Below, piece by piece: positions 55,295 to 64,000 of a DNA stretch of 64,000 bases (its first letter is position 1; every line of letters begins with the position of its first letter). The stretch is from Gammaproteobacteria bacterium 53_120_T64. GTDB lineage: Bacteria; Pseudomonadota; Gammaproteobacteria; Pseudomonadales; Porticoccaceae. The notes under the pieces were generated by a model, which saw only the letters and a list, made by a program, of their open reading frames with translations, was not told where the DNA came from and did no database searches. The stretch spans positions 1 through 64,000 of the forward strand of contig MAAT01000025.1 of NCBI GenBank assembly GCA_002162815.1. Direction: 5' to 3'. The translations under genes and the position numbers were made by a program.

Positions 55295-55945
55295 TCAAGT
55301 GCCGGGCCTATCGGCCCAGAGCTGCTTGTGAAGCTGCATTTGTAGCCGCACCGGCAAGTTATCCTCAATAATCCACTCCGCCAACAGGGCGGCATCCAGC
55401 TGGCCCTGACTGGGTGAAAATAGTAGCTCGCGACCACCCTCGCCAAGGCGGTACTGATCGAGCATTAGCCGCGCCCATTCATAATCGCTGCGATCGCAGA
55501 TCACAAATTTAATTTCATCACCACTTTTTAGGTGGGGCAGGTTTTCCCATAGATTGCGCCCCGACTCACCCGAGGCTGGGGTCTTCAAATCGAGGATAAT
55601 CACCACCCTTGAATCAACCTCTGCAATCGGCAGCGCGCCACTGGTCTCCAGTGACACCCGGTAACCGGCGTCACAAAGCTTGGTGAGCAGTGGCAGGCAA
55701 TTGGGTTGGGCGAGAGGCTCACCACCCGTCACCGTGACGTAGCGCGGCTGGTAGCCTTTGACCTGCGCGAGGATATCGCTAATGGAATGTTTCTCACCGC
55801 CAAAAAAGGCGTATTCGGTATCGCAGTAATGACAGCGCAGGGGACAACCGGTAAGGCGAATAAAAGCCGTCGGCAAGCCACTGGTCGTGGTCTCACCCTG
55901 TAGGGAATAGAATATTTCGGTAATACGGAGGCTAGCTGCTGACAT
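55295..55945 (-). CDS. queE: 7-carboxy-7-deazaguanine synthase QueE
   Basis: QueE is a radical-SAM enzyme that contracts the ring of 6-carboxytetrahydropterin. The 216-residue protein from ATG 55945 (AGGA seven bases upstream) has [20 protein letters not shown], the cluster motif [16 protein letters not shown] (CxxxCxxC) and [11 protein letters not shown], the radical-SAM SAM-binding segment. An ORF extends to 56035, but without a ribosome site or homologous sequence. It forms an operon with queC. Confidence 0.95.
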   Translation of the reverse strand: MSAASLRITEIFYSLQGETTTSGLPTAFIRLTGCPLRCHYCDTEYAFFGGEKHSISDILAQVKGYQPRYVTVTGGEPLAQPNCLPLLTKLCDAGYRVSLETSGALPIAEVDSRVVIILDLKTPASGESGRNLWENLPHLKSGDEIKFVICDRSDYEWARLMLDQYRLGEGGRELLFSPSQGQLDAALLAEWIIEDNLPVRLQMQLHKQLWADRPGT

Positions 55946-56102
55946 CGACAGTCCTGACACTGGGAAGCCTTTGAAGCGACCCAGAGTAGTGAATAATGAA
56001 TGCGGGGATTTTAGCGTAACACTTGGGCGAAACACAGTGTCGAGCCCACTTCAATCGCGTCTCGTGGGCCGCTAACTTTGTAGCCCAGGGCTTATTTGCC
56101 CC

Positions 56103-56909
56103 TCAGAAGTTGGCTTTCAGGTAATCCCCTGCCAACTTGCCGGCGCTACCCTGAGTAGCCGCAACCCGACTCAGTAAAACCTTGGCTTTTTCATTCTCAC
56201 CCTGGAGGTGATAGACCTTGCCAAGTTTAAAGCTGGCATCGAGCATTTTACGATGCGCCGGGAATTGCTCGACCACCACGCGAAAAGCCGCACCGGCCTC
56301 TGGCAGTTGGTTATTGAGCGTGTAAATCTCACCCATCCAATACTGGGCGTTAGCAACGTAGCTACCCACTGGATACTTACCCAGGTAGGCCTTAAAAGCC
56401 GCCAGTGCGTCGGGCACCTGCCCCGCCTTCAGCAATCGATAGGCCTGCTGATAGACCGCTTTATCACCGCTGTCACTGGCCGGCACACTGGGTAGGACCG
56501 GCGCCAATGGGATCGACCCACCCGCCACTACCGGTACACTTGCTGCCCCAGTAGCGAGACCACTGAGGCGCCGATCGAGATCGATATAATCGTCAACCTG
56601 GCGCTGCTTGAGTTGTTGCAGGGCGTGGCCCTGCTCCTCCAGCATGCCGCGCAAGTCGCGCAACTCGTCGCGCAGGCTTTGCAATAAATAATAGGTCTCG
56701 ACCTGGGGCGAGGCCGCCGGCACCCCAGTGGCGGGAACGGCTTGACGCCCACCCACCGCCGCACCAATCTCGGCAACCGGCGCCGCCGCATAAACCGGCA
56801 GCGCGAGGCTGCTCAGCACCAGCCCGGTGGCAAAGCCATATCGTCGCAGCCCAGACAACGCGTGAGTCAAGATTGCAGGAGCTGTCATCGGCGCGCGAGA
56901 ATGATCCAC
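56103..56909 (-). CDS. cpoB: Cell division coordinator CpoB (YbgF)
   Basis: CpoB is a periplasmic TPR protein that links Tol-Pal constriction to peptidoglycan synthesis. It has a signal region ending LALPVYAAA and a short coiled coil (LRDELRDLRGMLEEQGHALQ). A C-terminal set of TPRs about 150-265 follows (AVYQQAYRLLKAGQVPDALA, GEIYTLNNQLPEAGAAFRVV, LGKVYHLQGENEKAKVLLSR). The start is GTG 56909 (AGG seven bases upstream) or ATG 56888. It lies 11 bases after pal. Confidence 0.93.
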   Translation of the reverse strand: MDHSRAPMTAPAILTHALSGLRRYGFATGLVLSSLALPVYAAAPVAEIGAAVGGRQAVPATGVPAASPQVETYYLLQSLRDELRDLRGMLEEQGHALQQLKQRQVDDYIDLDRRLSGLATGAASVPVVAGGSIPLAPVLPSVPASDSGDKAVYQQAYRLLKAGQVPDALAAFKAYLGKYPVGSYVANAQYWMGEIYTLNNQLPEAGAAFRVVVEQFPAHRKMLDASFKLGKVYHLQGENEKAKVLLSRVAATQGSAGKLAGDYLKANF

Positions 56910-56920
56910 CGTGAGCCTAC

Positions 56921-57436
56921 TTACTTAATCTCAACGCGACGGTTTAAAGCCCAGCTATTGTCCGTACTATCTAGCGCAGCGGGACGCTCTTCGCCGTAGC
57001 TAACCACTTCCAGCAAGCTGCCATCAACGCCTTGCAGCACCAAGAACTCTTTTACCGAGCTACCACGACTCTCACCCAGAGCCATGTTGTATTCGCGCGT
57101 GCCTCGCTCGTCGCCATGACCTTCAAGGCGCACGCTAACCGGGCTGGCAATGAGCCGCTGGGCATGTGTACGCAGTGCCGCCAACGACTCGGGCTTGAGT
57201 GTTGCGGTATCGAAGTCAAAATAGAAAACTGTTTCGATACCATCTGTGGTATCGATATCACTACCGCTAACACCGCCGGCATCAATGCTACCTGTTGCCA
57301 CGCTATCGGTGGACAGTGTTGCAGAGCCACTGCTGGCACCCGTGGACGTCGATGCGGGGGGTGTGCTCGAACAGGCGACCAGAAAGCTCGACAACAACGT
57401 GCAGGCCAAAACAGATTTCAGTGTTTCAAACTTCAT
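56921..57436 (-). CDS. pal: Peptidoglycan-associated lipoprotein Pal
   Basis: Pal is an outer-membrane lipoprotein that binds peptidoglycan and TolB. The 171-residue protein has the lipobox LVAC at the end of SVLACTLLSSFLVAC, a Ser/Thr-rich linker (about 22-62), and an OmpA-like domain with FYFDFDTATLKPESLAALRT, EGHGDERGTREYNMALGESR and NRRVEIK. The motif reads GHGDER where GHADER or GHTDER is usual. It is downstream of tolB. Confidence 0.95.
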   Translation of the reverse strand: MKFETLKSVLACTLLSSFLVACSSTPPASTSTGASSGSATLSTDSVATGSIDAGGVSGSDIDTTDGIETVFYFDFDTATLKPESLAALRTHAQRLIASPVSVRLEGHGDERGTREYNMALGESRGSSVKEFLVLQGVDGSLLEVVSYGEERPAALDSTDNSWALNRRVEIK

Positions 57437-57493
57437 AATATTTTCCTTGTAGGTGGGGTCAATAACAAACGGGCGTACTTTAAACCATTCTCT

Positions 57494-58780
57494 TTAAAAG
57501 GGCGACCACGCGGGCTCGCGAACATCACCACGCCGTGCGGGCAGCAAGAAACGACTGCCCGCATCAATCGACACTGCCGCCAGCACGCCCTTATTACCGC
57601 GCTTGGTGGCGTACATCAGCATCGCCCCGTTTGGCGCGACAGTGGGTGACTCATCGAGACGGGTTTGGGTCAAAATACGTAGATCGCCGGTGACTAAATC
57701 CTGAGCGGCTATATGAAAAAGGCCCTGGGAGCGATGCACCATCACTAGCGTTCTGTCATCGGCCGAGAGTCGCGGACGCGCATTGTAGGAACCCGAGAAA
57801 GTCAGGCGCTCCACTTTACGGCTGATAATATTGAGTTTATAGATTTGCGGCGAGCCACCTCGGTCGGAGGTAAAAATAAGCGACTTGCCGTCACTCATCC
57901 AGTTCGGCTCGGTATCAATCGCAAAATGGCGGGTCAGCCGAGTAAAGGTTTTTGTCGCAAAACGATACAGGTAGATCTCCGGGTTGCCATCTTTCGACAG
58001 CACCAGCGCCATGCTTTTACCGTCGGGCGACCAGGCCGGCGCACCATTTAAGCCTTTAAAGTTAGTCAATTGCTCCCGCTTGGCATTGTCGAGGCGCTGA
58101 CTAAAGATCGCCGGACGCCCGGTCTCAAAAGACACGTAGGCCAGCGCCTTGGCATCGGGCGACCAGGCCGGCGACATGATCGGCTCTTTTGATTTCAGCA
58201 TCAGCCGCTCACGGGCACCGTCAGCATCGGAAACCATTAAACGATGGACCTGCCCCGCCGCCTCATTCATTACCGTGACATAGGCTAGACGAGTCGAAAA
58301 GGCGCCCTTAATACCGGTGATGGTATAAAACACCTTGTCGCTGATGTAGTGGGCAATATCGCGCAATTCACTATCGCGGCCCTTCACCACATGGGTAAAG
58401 AGCACCCGTTCGCCGGCGACTTCTACCAGGCTAAAGGTTGCACTCAGCCGGCCATCACCCTGGCGTAGCACACTGCCCACCACCAAGTACTGCATACCGA
58501 CAATGCGCCAATCGCGGTAGTACACCTCTGAAAGCGTGCGCGGATTGGAGAGCATATTGGCCCGTGGCATCGTGGCAAAGAGGCCACTGCGGTCCAAATC
58601 GGCCGCCACGATAGCGCTAATATCCTCACTCAATGAGCCGCCCTTCATCCTGACTGGCGACACGGCGATACTGGTGGGATTGTCGACACCACGGGTAATC
58701 TCGATACTCAGCTCGGCCAGAGCCGACAGGGGTAAAAGACACAACAGCAAAACCATTCTATAAATCCCGCTCAACACCAC
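57494..58780 (-). CDS. tolB: Tol-Pal periplasmic protein TolB
   Basis: The 428-residue protein has a signal peptide ([13 protein letters not shown]), an N-terminal D1 domain about 22-160, and a six-bladed beta-propeller with repeated [20 protein letters not shown]-type blades ([49 protein letters not shown]). Propeller and TolA-binding parts are complete. It is preceded by tolA and followed by pal, the standard order. Confidence 0.95.
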   Translation of the reverse strand: MVLSGIYRMVLLLCLLPLSALAELSIEITRGVDNPTSIAVSPVRMKGGSLSEDISAIVAADLDRSGLFATMPRANMLSNPRTLSEVYYRDWRIVGMQYLVVGSVLRQGDGRLSATFSLVEVAGERVLFTHVVKGRDSELRDIAHYISDKVFYTITGIKGAFSTRLAYVTVMNEAAGQVHRLMVSDADGARERLMLKSKEPIMSPAWSPDAKALAYVSFETGRPAIFSQRLDNAKREQLTNFKGLNGAPAWSPDGKSMALVLSKDGNPEIYLYRFATKTFTRLTRHFAIDTEPNWMSDGKSLIFTSDRGGSPQIYKLNIISRKVERLTFSGSYNARPRLSADDRTLVMVHRSQGLFHIAAQDLVTGDLRILTQTRLDESPTVAPNGAMLMYATKRGNKGVLAAVSIDAGSRFLLPARRGDVREPAWSPF

Positions 58781-58826
58781 TCACCTCTGTAAAGTTAAAC
58801 ACTAAAAAGTTTCGCCCGCGACGCTG

Positions 58827-59660
58827 CTACAGCCGCAGATCCTCTGGTCGAAACACCAACTGAAACTGGCGAAAACTCCGTTCAAACAGGCGCGGTGACT
58901 GTTGTGACAGCTGCTGTAACTTGTCAAAGCGTCCGACCTTTTTCACCGCCTGCTGAGCCGATAAATCAAACGCCGGGTTGCCACTCGACTTCAGTACTGT
59001 AACCCCCACCACCTGGCCGGTGGGTACCAGCTGTATCGACAAAATCGTCTCCATACCGCGCCGCGCACTGAGGGGGCGATTCCAGTTGGCGATAATACGT
59101 TGTTGGATATATTGCTGATAACCCTGCACCAAGGAGCCACTTTCTTCATCGGCGAGGAATTCATCCTCGCTATCCAGAGCACTGGCCAGCGCTTGCGCTC
59201 GCGCCTCGCGCTGTAGCTCCTGTTGACGCTCGGCCTCCCTAGCCCGCTGCTCCCGCGCTACTTGTTGCTTCTGCTCAGCCGCTTGTTGCGCCCTGGCATC
59301 TGCTTGTTTTTTCTTTAAGGCCTTATCGCGGCGATTTTTTTCAGCGCGCTGTTTTTTCTGCTCCCGCTGTTTGCGTTCGGCGGCTTTCTGCTTGCGCACT
59401 TGCTCTTGGCGCCGCTGCTCGGCCCTCTTTTTAGCTACCGCCGCTTTTTCCTTAGCGGCCCGCTGATCCCGGACCGGTACTTTGGGCTGTAACTGCACCA
59501 ATGTTGCCCGCACAAAATTCGCTGGCCGGGGTTTCTGAGTGGTGCTTTTTTCTGCCCCACCCAACAACAATAAAAACACCACAACACCGTGCAGGGCTAA
59601 ACTAAATAGACCCGCCAGACTATAAACAGCCCACTTTTTCAGGTCTTTGCTAATCCGCAT
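58827..59660 (-). CDS. tolA: Cell envelope integrity protein TolA
   Basis: TolA links the TolQR motor to Pal and TolB. The 277-residue protein has a TM helix about 13-33 (AVYSLAGLFSLALHGVVVFL) and a Lys/Arg/Gln/Ala-rich helical domain about 70-165 (REQKKQRAEKNRRDKALKKK). A C-terminal TonB-like domain about 180-277 (ANWNRPLSARRGMETILSIQ, GNPAFDLSAQQAVKKVGRF) follows. It is shorter than the 421-residue E. coli TolA, mostly in the helical domain. The ATG at 59660 overlaps the tolR TGA by one base. Confidence 0.93.
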   Translation of the reverse strand: MRISKDLKKWAVYSLAGLFSLALHGVVVFLLLLGGAEKSTTQKPRPANFVRATLVQLQPKVPVRDQRAAKEKAAVAKKRAEQRRQEQVRKQKAAERKQREQKKQRAEKNRRDKALKKKQADARAQQAAEQKQQVAREQRAREAERQQELQREARAQALASALDSEDEFLADEESGSLVQGYQQYIQQRIIANWNRPLSARRGMETILSIQLVPTGQVVGVTVLKSSGNPAFDLSAQQAVKKVGRFDKLQQLSQQSPRLFERSFRQFQLVFRPEDLRL

Positions 59661-60091
59661 CAATGGGCCGAGCTGGGGGCTTCCGTCACTAAACCGACAC
59701 TCGGCGCCCCGGCAGCTTGCAGCTGGGTCATCAAGCTCACCACCACACCGTACTCAACCTTCGTATCACCCCAAACCAATACCGGGGTGCCAGGCTTCTG
59801 ACGCAAGACCTTGGCAACCGTATCGATAATCACCGACAAAGATTGCTGGCGGTTCTTACCGCCGCCCAAATCGAGGTGATAGCTGCCATCCGCTTTAATG
59901 GAAACAATCAGCGGCTCCTGGTCTTTGTCATCGAGGGGGCTCGACGGCGCCTGGGGTAAGTCGACTTTTACGCCCTGCATTAACAGCGGTGCCGTCACCA
60001 TAAACACAATCAACAGCACCAACATCACGTCGATGTAGGGCACGACATTTATTTCTGCGACGAAACGCCGCTTCGCTTTCTTTCTCGCCAT
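59660..60091 (-). CDS. tolR: Biopolymer transport protein TolR
   Basis: TolR is the ExbD-like subunit of the proton-driven Tol motor. From ATG 60091 it has 143 residues: a basic start (MARKKAKRRFVAEINVVPYI), the TM segment DVMLVLLIVFMVTAPLLM with the conserved proton-path Asp, and a periplasmic domain ending in SVGLVTEAPSSAH. The frame is open to 60187, but that overlaps tolQ and is not homologous, so I chose 60091. It lies four bases after tolQ. Confidence 0.94.
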   Translation of the reverse strand: MARKKAKRRFVAEINVVPYIDVMLVLLIVFMVTAPLLMQGVKVDLPQAPSSPLDDKDQEPLIVSIKADGSYHLDLGGGKNRQQSLSVIIDTVAKVLRQKPGTPVLVWGDTKVEYGVVVSLMTQLQAAGAPSVGLVTEAPSSAH

Positions 60092-60095
60092 CGGA

Positions 60096-60785
60096 TTAGC
60101 TACTGTGAACCCGGCGATGGAGGAGACTGGTAAATTCATCGGCAAAGGTATCGTAGCGCCCGTAGAGAGCGTCGGCATCGGCCGCAAAACGGTTGTAGGC
60201 TACCACCGCCGGTATCGCGGCAAACAAACCCATGGCCGTGGCAATCAAGGCCTCGGAAATACCCGGCGCCACCACCGCGAGCGTTGCCTGCTGCATGGTC
60301 GCCAAGCCGCGAAAGGATTGCATAATGCCCCACACCGTGCCGAATAACCCGATATAGGGGCTCACAGAGGCGACGCTAGCGAGAAACGGCAAATGGGTAT
60401 TCAGCTTTTCCTCTTCACGGGATAAGGCCACCCGCATGGCCCGTTCGGTGCCTTCCATCACCGCATCTGGATCGGTGCCTTCATTCTTAGTGAGCCGATT
60501 AAATTCTCTAAAACCGGAGCGAAAAACATTTTCGACACCATCAACGCCTGCACTATCTTTAAGTCGCACACTGCCATCGCGAAATAACTCGTTAAGGTCG
60601 ACACCCGACCAAAAGGTGCCTTCAAACACCTTAAAACCAACAGCCATTTGGCGTAGATACCACCAGCGCTGGCCGATCATCAGCCAGGAAACCATCGAGG
60701 TAATTAAGAGAATAAACATCACCAGCTGTACCGGGACACTCGCCCCTATCACCAGCGATAGTAATGAAAGTTGTTGTTCAGGCAC
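60096..60785 (-). CDS. tolQ: Tol-Pal proton channel subunit TolQ
   Basis: TolQ is the MotA/ExbB-like subunit. The 229-residue protein has TM helices at about 18-38 (LVMFILLITSMVSWLMIG), 135-157 (GLFGTVWGIMQSFRGL) and 170-195 (GISEALIATAMGLFAAIPAV). The motifs FLASVASVSPYIGLFGTVWG and PGISEALIATAMGLFAAIPA are diagnostic. It lies downstream of ybgC and starts the tolQRAB-pal-cpoB operon. Confidence 0.95.
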   Translation of the reverse strand: MPEQQLSLLSLVIGASVPVQLVMFILLITSMVSWLMIGQRWWYLRQMAVGFKVFEGTFWSGVDLNELFRDGSVRLKDSAGVDGVENVFRSGFREFNRLTKNEGTDPDAVMEGTERAMRVALSREEEKLNTHLPFLASVASVSPYIGLFGTVWGIMQSFRGLATMQQATLAVVAPGISEALIATAMGLFAAIPAVVAYNRFAADADALYGRYDTFADEFTSLLHRRVHSS

Positions 60786-60826
60786 ACATCACTCCACGTT
60801 TATTATTTAAATCCAAACTCAGCTTG

Positions 60827-61231
60827 TTAACGGCAATGGCTAAATATTTTGTCTAGCATGTCTTTCGGCATTGCCGTCGGGCGGCCGCTGGCCTGATTGA
60901 CACAAGCTACTTTGATGCTTCCCTCGCAAAGTAGTTCATCGTCCCGGTAAACTTTTTGCTCCACCACGAAATACGCCTTGCCATAGGACGTGGCTTTAGC
61001 TGTAACAATAATTTCGTCGTCCAGTTTTGCCGGCTTACGATAATTGGTGGTCAGCGAGTGAACCACAAAAATTTGCCCCGCGTCACCAAAGGCCGGGCGC
61101 ATAAAGCCATAGCTACGCAGCCACTCGGAGCGCGCGCGCTCCATAAATTTAAGATAATTAACGTAGTAGACAATGCCCTGGGCATCAGTATCTTCGATAT
61201 AAACACGGATTGGCAGGCGGAACTCAGTCAT
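60827..61231 (-). CDS. ybgC: Tol-Pal-associated acyl-CoA thioesterase YbgC
   Basis: YbgC is a hotdog-fold thioesterase. The 134-residue protein has the catalytic segment [20 protein letters not shown] with the active-site Asp, and [14 protein letters not shown], the conserved helix. It overlaps ruvB by four bases and lies 41 bases before tolQ, as in many gammaproteobacteria. Confidence 0.94.
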   Translation of the reverse strand: MTEFRLPIRVYIEDTDAQGIVYYVNYLKFMERARSEWLRSYGFMRPAFGDAGQIFVVHSLTTNYRKPAKLDDEIIVTAKATSYGKAYFVVEQKVYRDDELLCEGSIKVACVNQASGRPTAMPKDMLDKIFSHCR

Positions 61232-62292
61232 GCGTCGTCGCCCTCGTCCTGCATTTCCTGTGGTTCCAGCCCCTGTAACTCTTGCAAGGCCTTCGGCATT
61301 TTAAAACCGAAGTGCTCATAGCACTGGCGCGTCACTACTCGCCCACGGGTGGTGCGCATTAAATAGCCCTGCTGAATCAGGTAGGGCTCAACCACATCTT
61401 CGATGGTGCCGCGCTCTTCGCTAATGGTCGCGGCGAGACTATCGACACCAACCGGGCCGCCGTCAAACTTTTCCATCACGCTCAGTAACAAGCGCCGATC
61501 CATATGGTCGAGACCGAGCTGGTCGATATTGAGCATGGATAAAGCCGCATCGGCGACAGGGGCACTAATACGACCGTCGGACTTCACCTCGGCATAATCG
61601 CGCACCCGGCGCAGCAGACGATTGGCAATGCGCGGCGTGCCCCGCGAGCGGCGGGCGACTTCCACTGCGCCCTCGGGCTCCAATGTCACCCCGAGAATAT
61701 TGGCGGCGCGGCTAACAATAGTGGCCAGCTCATCGACCGAATAAAACTCAAGGCGCTGTACAATGCCAAAGCGATCGCGCAGTGGCGAGGTCAACAAGCC
61801 CGCACGCGTGGTTGCACCGACCAGCGTAAAGGGCGGTAAGTCGAGTTTAATCGAGCGTGCGGCGGGGCCTTCGCCAATCATAATGTCGAGCTGAAAGTCT
61901 TCCATCGCCGGATAGAGAATTTCTTCAATCACCGGACTGAGGCGGTGAATTTCGTCGATAAACAGTACATCACCGGGCTCAAGACTGGTCATAATCGCCG
62001 CCAGATCACCGGCTTTTTCGAGCACCGGGCCAGAGGTTGATTTCAGGCTGGTCGCCATTTCATTGGCAATAATGTTGGCCAGGGTGGTTTTACCCAAACC
62101 CGGCGGGCCAAAGACCAAGGTGTGATCGAGGGGTTCCCCCCGCCCCTGGGCGGCGCGAATAAAAATATCCATTTGCTCGCGCACCACTTGCTGACCAATA
62201 TAGTCGCTGAGCTTCTCGGGGCGAATGGCCCTGTCCATGCGCGCTTCAACTAATGTGGGTTCTGCCGCAACCAGGCGGTCTGTCTCTATCAT
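61228..62292 (-). CDS. ruvB: Holliday junction branch migration ATPase RuvB
   Basis: RuvB is the AAA+ motor that pulls DNA through the RuvA-junction complex. The 354-residue protein has [20 protein letters not shown], Walker [19 protein letters not shown], Walker [13 protein letters not shown], sensor [19 protein letters not shown], and a C-terminal winged helix ([19 protein letters not shown]). The length is typical. It is the last ruv gene and overlaps ybgC. Confidence 0.97.
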   Translation of the reverse strand: MIETDRLVAAEPTLVEARMDRAIRPEKLSDYIGQQVVREQMDIFIRAAQGRGEPLDHTLVFGPPGLGKTTLANIIANEMATSLKSTSGPVLEKAGDLAAIMTSLEPGDVLFIDEIHRLSPVIEEILYPAMEDFQLDIMIGEGPAARSIKLDLPPFTLVGATTRAGLLTSPLRDRFGIVQRLEFYSVDELATIVSRAANILGVTLEPEGAVEVARRSRGTPRIANRLLRRVRDYAEVKSDGRISAPVADAALSMLNIDQLGLDHMDRRLLLSVMEKFDGGPVGVDSLAATISEERGTIEDVVEPYLIQQGYLMRTTRGRVVTRQCYEHFGFKMPKALQELQGLEPQEMQDEGDDA

Positions 62293-62352
62293 TTCAGCTC
62301 TGTGTTTCCCGTATTCAATAATGTATTTTATCGCTAACTGCTCGCCAATTTA

Positions 62353-62952
62353 TTATTTAGCGGCCTTATTTTTCAGCGCGGCACGAATCAACTCCGCACT
62401 GCTGGCCTCTTTATTGTCAGCGCTAACGGCCCCAATCATTTTCGCGGCTTCGGGCTCTTTATAGCCAAGGGAGACCAGTGCACTCTCCGCCTCTTGTACC
62501 GCGCCACTACCCTGCGGGCTGGCAACAGTCGTATCACTGGCAAGCGCCCACTTTTCGACGCGGTCATGCATTTCGACCACCAGGCGTTCAGCGGTTTTTT
62601 TACCGACACCGGGCAGGCGCACCAGGGTGGCGATATCTTTGCCCTTCACACAGTTAACAAACTCAGCCGCATTCATACCCGACAAAATTGCCAGCGCCAT
62701 TTTCGGGCCCACACCATTGACCTTAATTAGCTCGCGAAACAACTGGCGTTCGCCAAGGCTACTAAAGCCATACAGTAACTGGGCATCTTCACGCACCACA
62801 AAGTGGGTGTGCAAGGTCGCCGGTTGATCAATGTCGGGCAGCTCGAAAAAGGTCGTTAAGGAGGCCTGTATTTCATAGCCCACACCCTGCACGTCGAGCA
62901 GTAAAAATGGCGCCTGCTTCTCGAGTAATATACCGCGTATTCGTCCTATCAT
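62353..62952 (-). CDS. ruvA: Holliday junction DNA helicase subunit RuvA
   Basis: RuvA recognises and holds the junction. The 199-residue protein starts [20 protein letters not shown]. It carries the helix-hairpin-helix motifs [20 protein letters not shown] and [20 protein letters not shown], then domain III about 145-199 ([20 protein letters not shown]), which contacts RuvB. It lies 60 bases upstream of ruvB. Confidence 0.96.
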   Translation of the reverse strand: MIGRIRGILLEKQAPFLLLDVQGVGYEIQASLTTFFELPDIDQPATLHTHFVVREDAQLLYGFSSLGERQLFRELIKVNGVGPKMALAILSGMNAAEFVNCVKGKDIATLVRLPGVGKKTAERLVVEMHDRVEKWALASDTTVASPQGSGAVQEAESALVSLGYKEPEAAKMIGAVSADNKEASSAELIRAALKNKAAK

Positions 62953-62968
62953 TTCTGTTTCCGCTTGT

Positions 62969-62985
62969 GACTACCTCGGGTAGTC
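62969..62985 (-). other. Short hairpin in the ruvC-ruvA gap
   Basis: GACTACC at 62969-62975 pairs with GGTAGTC at 62979-62985 around TCG, between the ruvC stop and the ruvA start. There is no U tract. It could slow or process the transcript, and no more can be said. Confidence 0.3.
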
Positions 62986-63025
62986 CAGTCGTTATCTACA
63001 AGTGTAAAGCCGCCGTGCGAGCAGA

Positions 63026-63544
63026 TTATTTGAGCCGCCCTCGGGCATAACCCGTCACCCCTTTTACTGCTAGCTGATGCGTCATGCTATGGGCGTGACA
63101 AATGGCAACGGCCAATGCATCGGCGGCATCCTCCTGAGGCGGAGCCGGCAATTTCAACAGGCGCATAATCATTTGCTGCACCTGGTCTTTCTTCGCCCCA
63201 CCATTGCCGACGACTGCCTGTTTAACGGTTTTGGCGCTGTACTCAGCCACGGGCAGATCAGCTGTCACCCCGGCAACAATGGCCGCGCCTCGGGCCTGTC
63301 CCAGTTTCAAAGCAGCGCGTGGGTCGCGGGCAAAAAACACATCCTCAATGGCCATTTCGACGGGCTGATATTCGCCGATCAATTCGCTGACATTTTCAAA
63401 AATCACTTTTAAACGCGCCGGTAATTGGCCCGTAGGCAGGCGTATAACTCCGCTAGACACATAGTGAATCTTGCTGCCAACAGCATCGATAATGCCGAAA
63501 CCGGTGCGCCGCGAGCCAGGATCAATGCCAAGTATTCGTGTCAT
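63026..63544 (-). CDS. ruvC: Crossover junction endodeoxyribonuclease RuvC
   Basis: RuvC cuts Holliday junctions. The 172-residue protein has the four acidic catalytic positions: Asp in [17 protein letters not shown] (D7), Glu in [10 protein letters not shown], and two Asp residues in [17 protein letters not shown]. The length is usual. It is preceded, at 63703-63900, by a small gene of unknown role, and then by yebC. Confidence 0.96.
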   Translation of the reverse strand: MTRILGIDPGSRRTGFGIIDAVGSKIHYVSSGVIRLPTGQLPARLKVIFENVSELIGEYQPVEMAIEDVFFARDPRAALKLGQARGAAIVAGVTADLPVAEYSAKTVKQAVVGNGGAKKDQVQQMIMRLLKLPAPPQEDAADALAVAICHAHSMTHQLAVKGVTGYARGRLK

Positions 63545-63652
63545 CTATGCGCTCGCGTTGTCTAATGCGCAAGTGTTGCAATGGCGGCAATGCCCGTCAA
63601 GCCATACCGGGCTTTTACTGAGGATTTTCAAGATCAATATAATCGGCGCAAT

Positions 63653-63679
63653 AAAAAAGGGCAGCTCACGCCGCCCTTT
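63653..63679 (-). terminator. Rho-independent terminator upstream of ruvC
   Basis: Read on the minus strand, AAAGGGC then GGC pairs with GCTGCCCTTT around GTGA, with one G-U pair, and is followed by six T. It lies just after the stop of the 65-residue gene, so most transcripts from that side should end before ruvC. Confidence 0.75.
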
Positions 63680-63702
63680 CAACTACCTTTTAAGCTAAGT
63701 GC

Positions 63703-63900
63703 TTATTCGGCAGGTGCTTCTTCAGCTTCAGGCTCTGCTGCCTTCGGCTCAGTCAGCTTAATCAGCTCTTCGGCTAATAAGATTTTGGTTTTTTCTTCGG
63801 CATTAATAGCGCTGCCATCGGCGCTGGTAACCGCGTAACGACCCGAACGCTTCTGGCTAATAATATATTCTGCAGTTTGCTTAATGACTTTCATCTTCAT
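63703..63900 (-). CDS. Small conserved-looking protein of unknown function
   Basis: The 65-residue product begins MKMKVIKQTAEYIISQKRSG (a KQTAEYII/SGRYAV strand-turn-strand-like stretch) and ends in an acidic Ala/Pro/Glu tail (PKAAEPEAEEAPAE). It has a good ribosome site (AAGGA) before the ATG, its own terminator, and no known motif that I recognise. It sits between yebC and ruvC, where most gammaproteobacteria have nothing. I infer that it is real from the site and terminator. Confidence 0.75.
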   Translation of the reverse strand: MKMKVIKQTAEYIISQKRSGRYAVTSADGSAINAEEKTKILLAEELIKLTEPKAAEPEAEEAPAE

Positions 63901-63954
63901 GTTCCTTGCATTGATAAGTATGACTACTCGTTAAAAAAATAAAGTGCTTAAGCC

Positions 63955-64000
63955 TTACTCACTGAGCTGCTCAAGTACTTCGGTGGAAATATCGGCATTG
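63955..64000 (-). CDS. yebC: YebC-family transcriptional regulator, 3' end only
   Basis: The last 15 codons before TAA at 63955 read NADISTEVLEQLSE. This fits the C-terminal tail of YebC proteins, which end in a similar acidic DE-V-L pattern. The call rests mainly on the conserved yebC-ruvC-ruvA-ruvB order, so confidence is limited. The rest is outside the window. Confidence 0.55.
   Translation of the reverse strand, partial: NADISTEVLEQLSE

Noticed and set aside
62969-62985. Hairpin in the ruvC-ruvA gap as a terminator.
   Set aside because: It lacks a U tract and lies within a normally co-transcribed gene pair.

Overview
The window reads as chromosomal DNA of a gammaproteobacterium. The ruvC-ruvA-ruvB-ybgC-tolQRAB-pal-cpoB block, the tgt-queA pair, the type II secretion operon in Xanthomonas-like order (E to N, then D) and the VPLPA-type protein-sorting tags are all typical of marine, exopolysaccharide-producing members such as the Cellvibrionales/Spongiibacteraceae. 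The family-level placement is inference.

Layout. 0-2.4 kb: tgt (cut by the left edge), queA and tRNA-Leu(CAA). 2.6-9.5 kb: a nitronate monooxygenase-like enzyme; a minus-strand operon of an outer-membrane barrel, a periplasmic binding protein and a GGDEF/EAL sensor; and a secreted trypsin-like protease. 9.8-12 kb: a decayed UDP-glucose dehydrogenase followed by an intact UDP-glucuronate 4-epimerase. 12-23.2 kb: a complete type II secretion operon (gspE-F-G-H-I-J-K-L-M-N/C-D) without a prepilin peptidase. 23.5-50.5 kb: a long minus-strand exopolysaccharide locus. It holds the Wza-like exporter, an outer-membrane barrel, the GNVR chain-length protein, a BY-kinase-like ATPase and its AAA partner, wecC and wecB, a flippase, a polymerase, three GT4 glycosyltransferases, a left-handed beta-helix acyltransferase, a CapK-like enzyme, a GH123-like secreted protein, a heparinase-like protein, exosortase XrtD fused to EpsI, a WecA-like initiating transferase and the TPR lipoprotein PrsT. 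50.9-53.6 kb: two small secreted proteins with VPLPA/VPIPA C-terminal sorting tags, and a divergent LuxR-type regulator. 53.6-54.5 kb: a decayed toxin-antitoxin pair and two identical tRNA-Lys(TTT) genes. 54.6-64 kb: conserved core genes queC, queE, cpoB, pal, tolBARQ, ybgC, ruvBAC, a small unknown gene and the end of yebC.

How it fits together. UDP-GlcNAc is converted by WecB and WecC to UDP-ManNAcA. The WecA-like transferase primes the lipid carrier, the GT4 enzymes extend the unit, the flippase and polymerase assemble it, and the GNVR/kinase/Wza/barrel set exports it. XrtD is expected to process the two VPLPA-CTERM proteins while the polymer is made. A CRP-like site and a separate palindrome lie between the tagged-protein genes and the LuxR-type gene.

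Signs of decay and exchange are frequent. There is an amber stop plus a large in-frame deletion in ugd, an in-frame amber stop in a FitA-type antitoxin whose FitB toxin looks intact inside the polysaccharide locus, and a frameshifted ParE toxin behind the tail of its antitoxin. The 33-43 kb glycan-specific stretch looks clearly more A+T-rich than its flanks, although no composition was computed.
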